This document shows positions 60,309-64,000 of a DNA stretch of 64,000 nt, in pieces. The notes beneath the pieces are model-generated. The model saw only the letters and a program-made list of their open reading frames with translations, was not told the origin of the DNA and did no database searches. Each line of letters opens with the position of its first letter. The stretch's first letter is position 1. A program made the translations under genes and the position numbers. Source of the DNA: Enorma sp964624825 (GTDB taxonomy: Bacteria > Actinomycetota > Coriobacteriia > Coriobacteriales > Coriobacteriaceae); assembly GCA_964624825.1 (NCBI GenBank), contig CAZUYD010000006.1, forward strand, positions 21,105-85,104, in the 5' to 3' direction.

Positions 60309-62705
60309 CTAGGGTATCAGCGCGCGATGCACCGCGCCGAGCACATCATGTGCCAACAGACGCCACAAGACGAATACGCAGCGACTTGCCACATGGTAAA
60401 ACCCTTGCTCGCTCAAGCGTATCGCGGCGTTGGCGATCTGCACCACGCCCTCATTACCCGGTGGCACCGGTATGCCCTGCCGCGCAACGCGCGCCGCCGC
60501 CGCCTCAAACGATGGCTGCTCATCGCGACCCATCTCACGCAAAAGCTGATGAAGTTCATCGTTTGCCATCTCGCTCACACGTTCACCACGCAGCACCAAT
60601 CTGTAACACGCTGCCGCTGTTTCGCGATCTTCCAGCGCCCAATACGCAAACGCCATGCGGTAGAACAAATACGCGATGGCACCGCGGTCATATGCCACGC
60701 GCAGCCCGTGTTTGGCAACATCGATAACCTCTTGGTAGCGCGCCGCGCTCGCCAGCACATTCACCAGAATCGAATGCGCCTGCATGGCTGTAGGCGCCAG
60801 GTCGAGCAATCTGCGCGCCTCAAAGAGCGCGCGATCGTACACCCCTGCCCGCACATACATGTGGCACAGCTCGTAGCGCGCAAAAAAGAGCGCATCGGGC
60901 GCCCGGTTGATGCGCATCCTGCGATCTTCTTCGAGCACCGGCAGCAAAATGCGCCCCACATGGTTTTCGCAAAAGCGCGTGATGCAGGGCGCGTCGCATA
61001 TCAGCTCATCAGCCGCGCACTTCGCTTCGAGCGAATCGATAAGCTCGATGAGCCCACGCTCTGCCTGCGCGGAATCTTGCGGCGCGAGCTCATGCAGTTC
61101 ATGAAAACGTGCCATTGCGGCATCGTTCGCAAGCTCCATTACCTCAAGCTCGGCCGCCGTATCGGCAAGAAGCAATTCACGCAGCTCGGGGGAAAGGGGG
61201 CGTGCGTCATCCCGCGGAGGACGATACCATAGGCTCGCTATGCCGTCGCGCAGAGACTCGACAACGCGGTAATGGGCAAGCCGCACCCGCGCGGCACCCG
61301 CCCCGAGGGGAACCCCATCGAGGTCGCGCGCGAAGGGCACGAGATCGGTCATATAGGCCGCACGATCAAACGCCGTCGCAATCGACGCGCCACCGAACAG
61401 ATCGACCGCTTCGACCACGCACCGCGCAATCGAAAGGCTTGCCGAGAATGCGCTCCCGGCGAGCACCAGCATGATGCGCGCCGCGTACTCCGCCGCATAG
61501 TCCGCTCGTTCGTAAGGCGAAAGGCTCTGCCATGTGCCTGCTGCTGCATCGAATCGCGAAGCCGGCATGCACGCCGCGGGCGGCGCGACGAACTGCACGC
61601 GCATGGTGTTCGTGGAGACATCGAAGCGATAATCATATTCCAGCCTGGTTATCACGCTGAGCCGTTCACATTGCGCGGCAAAGCGAGTCAGGATATCACA
61701 CGTCCCGCCCGACTCGCATGGGACGGAACCGAGCTGTTCCCAGGGATCTTCAACACGCACGCCCTCTACCAGCCGCTCAACCCACGACGTGACCGAGGCA
61801 AACGCCGCTTGGTCACAGGCAGAGCAAGATTCCTCGACAAGCGATGCCGTGACCGGCCTACGGGAGAACCCCATAGCCGAGAGAACGCGGTACAGCCTGT
61901 TGACCGTTGCCTCCGCGGCAAACAGGCATGCCACGCCATCGGGCGTAAGCGCGCTTTTATCGAAGTTGAGGTAGAAGCCGTCCATGCGATCGATGAACGC
62001 GAGCACGGAAACGCACTGCTCTGAAAGCCGACGAACTCGATCGCGGTCGAGCTCGGAGAGGATCCGATGCGCGAAGCGCTCGATCCCCGATCGCTGCCCG
62101 CCCGAGGCCGTACGGTATGCCAGCGCATCCAACGCATCGGGAAATGAGAGGCGAACAAAGCCGTCGAGCACATCGACAGGATGGTCGAGCTCGTACATCG
62201 TCATATCGAATTGAGACGCCCCGTCGGGCACGCGGGCGCTCTCGGGCGCCAGCACGCAATAACGCAGATACATCGACGCGACGAACGATCGATACGCGAG
62301 GCTCCTTGCCGTGTTCCATGTCTTTGAGTCGCGCACCTCGCGCATGGTGCCACGAAACGAACCGCGGTACCTGCTCAACGGCTGCAACGCCGACTCATCC
62401 GACTTCGCATACACCGTACCGGCAAAGCCGTCATCGTCGGGCACGACCGCGAAATCGGGCGGAGCATCGGGCGCCGATGTGATGGGCTGGTCAACATGAA
62501 ACACGCTGCCATGGGTGTCCATATAGGCAAGAATCGACACATTCGAGGAACTCTCGAACTTCACGATGTAGCACGAGCCGTCCTCGGGGATGGGACAGGC
62601 GCCCCAGATCATGCCATACGTCGTCCCTTCCCGCTGCCCTGGAAGCATGGGAAGGCGCTGCCGCTGCGCGAGAAGCGGTAGCTTATATTGCGAGGCCTCG
62701 GCCAT
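60309..62705 (-). CDS. Large TPR-containing protein, unknown function
   Basis: The 798-residue protein has no signal peptide or membrane segment. The N-terminal third is beta-rich (GMIWGACPIPEDGSCYIVKF, ILAYMDTHGSVFHVDQPI). The middle is helical. The last 250 residues contain helical pairs like tetratricopeptide repeats (FFARYELCHMYVRAGVYDRA, AIAYLFYRMAFAYWALEDRE). I do not recognise the N-terminal part. GGAGG precedes ATG 62705. It stands alone between the larA-like gene and tRNA-Arg, and TPRs suggest a scaffold or regulatory role. Confidence 0.75.
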   Translation of the reverse strand: MAEASQYKLPLLAQRQRLPMLPGQREGTTYGMIWGACPIPEDGSCYIVKFESSSNVSILAYMDTHGSVFHVDQPITSAPDAPPDFAVVPDDDGFAGTVYAKSDESALQPLSRYRGSFRGTMREVRDSKTWNTARSLAYRSFVASMYLRYCVLAPESARVPDGASQFDMTMYELDHPVDVLDGFVRLSFPDALDALAYRTASGGQRSGIERFAHRILSELDRDRVRRLSEQCVSVLAFIDRMDGFYLNFDKSALTPDGVACLFAAEATVNRLYRVLSAMGFSRRPVTASLVEESCSACDQAAFASVTSWVERLVEGVRVEDPWEQLGSVPCESGGTCDILTRFAAQCERLSVITRLEYDYRFDVSTNTMRVQFVAPPAACMPASRFDAAAGTWQSLSPYERADYAAEYAARIMLVLAGSAFSASLSIARCVVEAVDLFGGASIATAFDRAAYMTDLVPFARDLDGVPLGAGAARVRLAHYRVVESLRDGIASLWYRPPRDDARPLSPELRELLLADTAAELEVMELANDAAMARFHELHELAPQDSAQAERGLIELIDSLEAKCAADELICDAPCITRFCENHVGRILLPVLEEDRRMRINRAPDALFFARYELCHMYVRAGVYDRALFEARRLLDLAPTAMQAHSILVNVLASAARYQEVIDVAKHGLRVAYDRGAIAYLFYRMAFAYWALEDRETAAACYRLVLRGERVSEMANDELHQLLREMGRDEQPSFEAAAARVARQGIPVPPGNEGVVQIANAAIRLSEQGFYHVASRCVFVLWRLLAHDVLGAVHRALIP

Positions 62706-62960
62706 AAACCCGCTTCCTCCCTTGCCGCACGGCCGCCGAGCGCGCATGCGCGTGACGCCACTCGAGGTGACGCGCTTGTCCTATTGTGTCCCCTTGCAGG
62801 CAGGGCTATTCAGAACTTTTTTGCAACAGGCGCGCACGCATCGCCAAACGTCGAGGTGCTGTGCAGAAGTGTTGCCCGAACTCCTATACATCCCCCCATG
62901 CCGAGATGCAGCCAACACCCCGGCAGCGGTCTAGCACAACGGCTTGGCGCAATATGAAAA

Positions 62961-62980
62961 AAGCGCCCAAAAGAGCGCTT
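62961..62980 (-). terminator. Terminator of the tRNA-Arg gene
   Basis: AAGCGC pairs with GCGCTT around an 8-nt loop, and TTTTTT runs through and after the second arm on the minus strand. Confidence 0.8.
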
Positions 62981-62991
62981 AAAAAATCAGG

Positions 62992-63068
62992 TGGTGCGGC
63001 GTATAGGATTCGAACCTATGACGTTCTGATTCGTAGTCAGACCCTCTATCCAGCTGAGGTAACGCCGC
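62992..63068 (-). tRNA. tRNA-Arg (ACG)
   Basis: A complete cloverleaf with encoded CCA: acceptor GCGGCGT/ACGCCGC, D-arm with AGCTGGATAGAG, anticodon arm TCTGA-CTACGAA-TCAGA giving anticodon ACG, T-arm with GGTTCGAATCC. The first anticodon base would be changed to inosine to read CGU, CGC and CGA. Confidence 0.96.
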
Positions 63069-63220
63069 AACGCATGAGATATAATGGCATTGTCCTCGTA
63101 ACGAGTCAAGCGGTTTTTTGAAAAATAATTTGTTCGTATCGTGCAACAGGAACCATATCATCATTATCGCAGGTACCCGACTTGTTCTGGACCATATAAT
63201 CATTATAGCCATGTATATAG

Positions 63221-63616
63221 CTACATGATTTCAGTGCATATATTCATTACTGAAGCGTGAAGCGCCGCCAACCCTCCCAGGTATTCCGCCTCTTCAAACG
63301 CTGCGTCCAGCAATTGGAGCAGCGCTTTGATTTGCTGCAAGCCATCGCATTGCGCATACTCCACCGCAAGCATTCGAAGCGCTTGCATAGCATCCTCAAC
63401 ATGAAAATACCGTTCGAGCGCGCGCACCGATTCGGGCGGTATAAACATGCACGCCGCGCGGGAAGACCGATCAAAGCACCACTCCGTGAACTCACCAGCA
63501 CTCGCCTGCCAAATGCAAAGCGCGCCCTGATCGGTAGCAACTCCGATAATAGCCAGCATCTCTTTGTGCTCCTCGCTGTTGAACAACACCACGTTGCGCT
63601 GCAGCTTCTCTATCAT
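63221..63616 (-). CDS. Small acidic protein with SOS-type promoter, unknown function
   Basis: The 131-residue protein (MIEKLQRNVVLFNSEEHKEM...) has an N-terminal alpha/beta part (LAIIGVATDQGALCIWQASA, EWCFDRSSRAACMFIPPESV) and a helical C-terminal half (MQALRMLAVEYAQCDGLQQI). No membrane segment, no family that I recognise. A -10-like TATAGT lies 37 bp upstream of the ATG and a perfect LexA-type box covers the -35 region, so expression is probably DNA-damage inducible. Confidence 0.7.
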   Translation of the reverse strand: MIEKLQRNVVLFNSEEHKEMLAIIGVATDQGALCIWQASAGEFTEWCFDRSSRAACMFIPPESVRALERYFHVEDAMQALRMLAVEYAQCDGLQQIKALLQLLDAAFEEAEYLGGLAALHASVMNICTEIM

Positions 63617-63666
63617 GCGCTCGCCCCCTCATGCCGTTCCTTATGCGTTCTCACTATACCTTAAAT

Positions 63667-63682
63667 ACGAACATATGTTCGT
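63667..63682. promoter_or_regulatory. LexA-type SOS box
   Basis: ACGAACATATGTTCGT is a perfect 16-bp palindrome containing CGAACATATGTTCG, the exact Gram-positive SOS consensus form (CGAAC-N4-GTTCG). It overlaps the -35 region of the minus-strand gene at 63616 and is 97 bp upstream of the plus-strand frame at 63779. Confidence 0.75.
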
Positions 63683-63778
63683 GGAACTTCTGTTTGTATT
63701 TAGCTAGGATGTCCCCGCGCGATGCTATACTGCTTTGCTGCGACGCTCAGCTATTCCCAACGGAGGGCTGTATGGCGC

Positions 63779-64000
63779 ATGGCACCGATGGCGAACGCTC
63801 AAAGGCTGGTCAACCTTGCTCGTGCACCGACGCATGGACCCACCGGGTCTGCTCCACGCCGACACCTAAGAAAATGCCAATATCGAACATGCATCACGGT
63901 AGTCCCTACCGTGAGCAATCGTGATGTGATCGTACGGGAAGAGCCGATCGTGGTAGACGTCATCCTTGTAGACGCCAAAGCGCACGCCATTGCGCGCGAG
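63779..64000 (+). CDS. Possible gene start, cut by window end
   Basis: An open frame from ATG 63779 runs to the window edge (74 codons; ...LVNLARAPTHG ... NRDVIVREEPIVVDVILVDA...). GGAGGG lies 11 nt upstream, and a TATACT-like element at about 63726. The later part looks protein-like, the first 40 residues less so. An overlapping 50-codon frame from ATG 63772 is an alternative. No family recognised. Confidence 0.4.
   Translation, partial: MAPMANAQRLVNLARAPTHGPTGSAPRRHLRKCQYRTCITVVPTVSNRDVIVREEPIVVDVILVDAKAHAIARE

Noticed and set aside
1..64000. CRISPR array, prophage, insertion sequence, integrase or rRNA genes
   Set aside because: I looked for regularly spaced repeats, transposase or integrase motifs and rRNA sequence and saw none. 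The repeats found are short intergenic palindromes or small tandem units without spacers.

Overview
The window is GC-rich with a strong bias to G/C third codon positions, has short intergenic gaps and AGGAGG-type ribosome sites, and carries Actinobacteria-style genes (a type IA topoisomerase with Zn-ribbons and a Lys-rich tail, TatA/TatC, PcrA) together with many uronate and glucuronide genes. This points to a gut-dwelling Coriobacteriia bacterium, most likely Collinsella or a close relative; that is inference from gene content, not a database result. The sequence is a draft: a 100-base run of N sits at 24202-24301 between two identical 55-bp flanks.

Layout. 1-4.3 kb: a galactarate module (partial GntP-type permease, divergent GarD dehydratase, CdaR diacid regulator). 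4.4-6.8 kb: a GltD-like flavin oxidoreductase, short tandem repeats, thymidylate kinase and a broken winged-helix regulator. 7-10.9 kb: an AT-richer surface-polysaccharide islet with a pyruvyl-transferase gene split at a run of eight G (its 3' part encodes three copies of an unrecognised Trp-rich domain) and an acyltransferase. 11-22 kb: housekeeping genes (topoisomerase, hypBA, tatAC, STAS protein, aspartate aminotransferase, nhaA, ppaC).

22-45.6 kb is the core of the window: a glucuronide/hexuronate locus. GH2 and GH79 beta-glucuronidases and a GPH-family sugar symporter would import glucuronides and free the glucuronate. UxaC, UxuB, UxuA, KdgK (two paralogs) and Eda then take glucuronate to pyruvate plus glyceraldehyde-3-phosphate. 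A four-gene operon of two Gfo/Idh/MocA dehydrogenases and two TIM-barrel 'sugar phosphate isomerases' may encode an oxidation-elimination route for cleaving glycosides. A 14-bp motif close to AACTGATATATTAC occurs five times, upstream of four of these transcription units, and an FCD-type GntR regulator gene lies beside the uxu operon; together they look like one regulon. The same locus is full of deletion scars: histidine-kinase, GPH-transporter/GH3, GH3, isomerase and TetR remnants, and two copies of a long imperfect palindrome.

45.8-64 kb returns to housekeeping: ROK glucokinase, PcrA helicase, UppP, a universal stress protein, a BceRS-like two-component pair, a conserved protein of unknown function, PurH, a GNAT acetyltransferase, a ferritin stub, GluQ, tRNA-Ser(GCT), a LarA-like racemase, a large TPR protein, tRNA-Arg(ACG), and a small gene whose promoter overlaps a perfect LexA-type SOS box.
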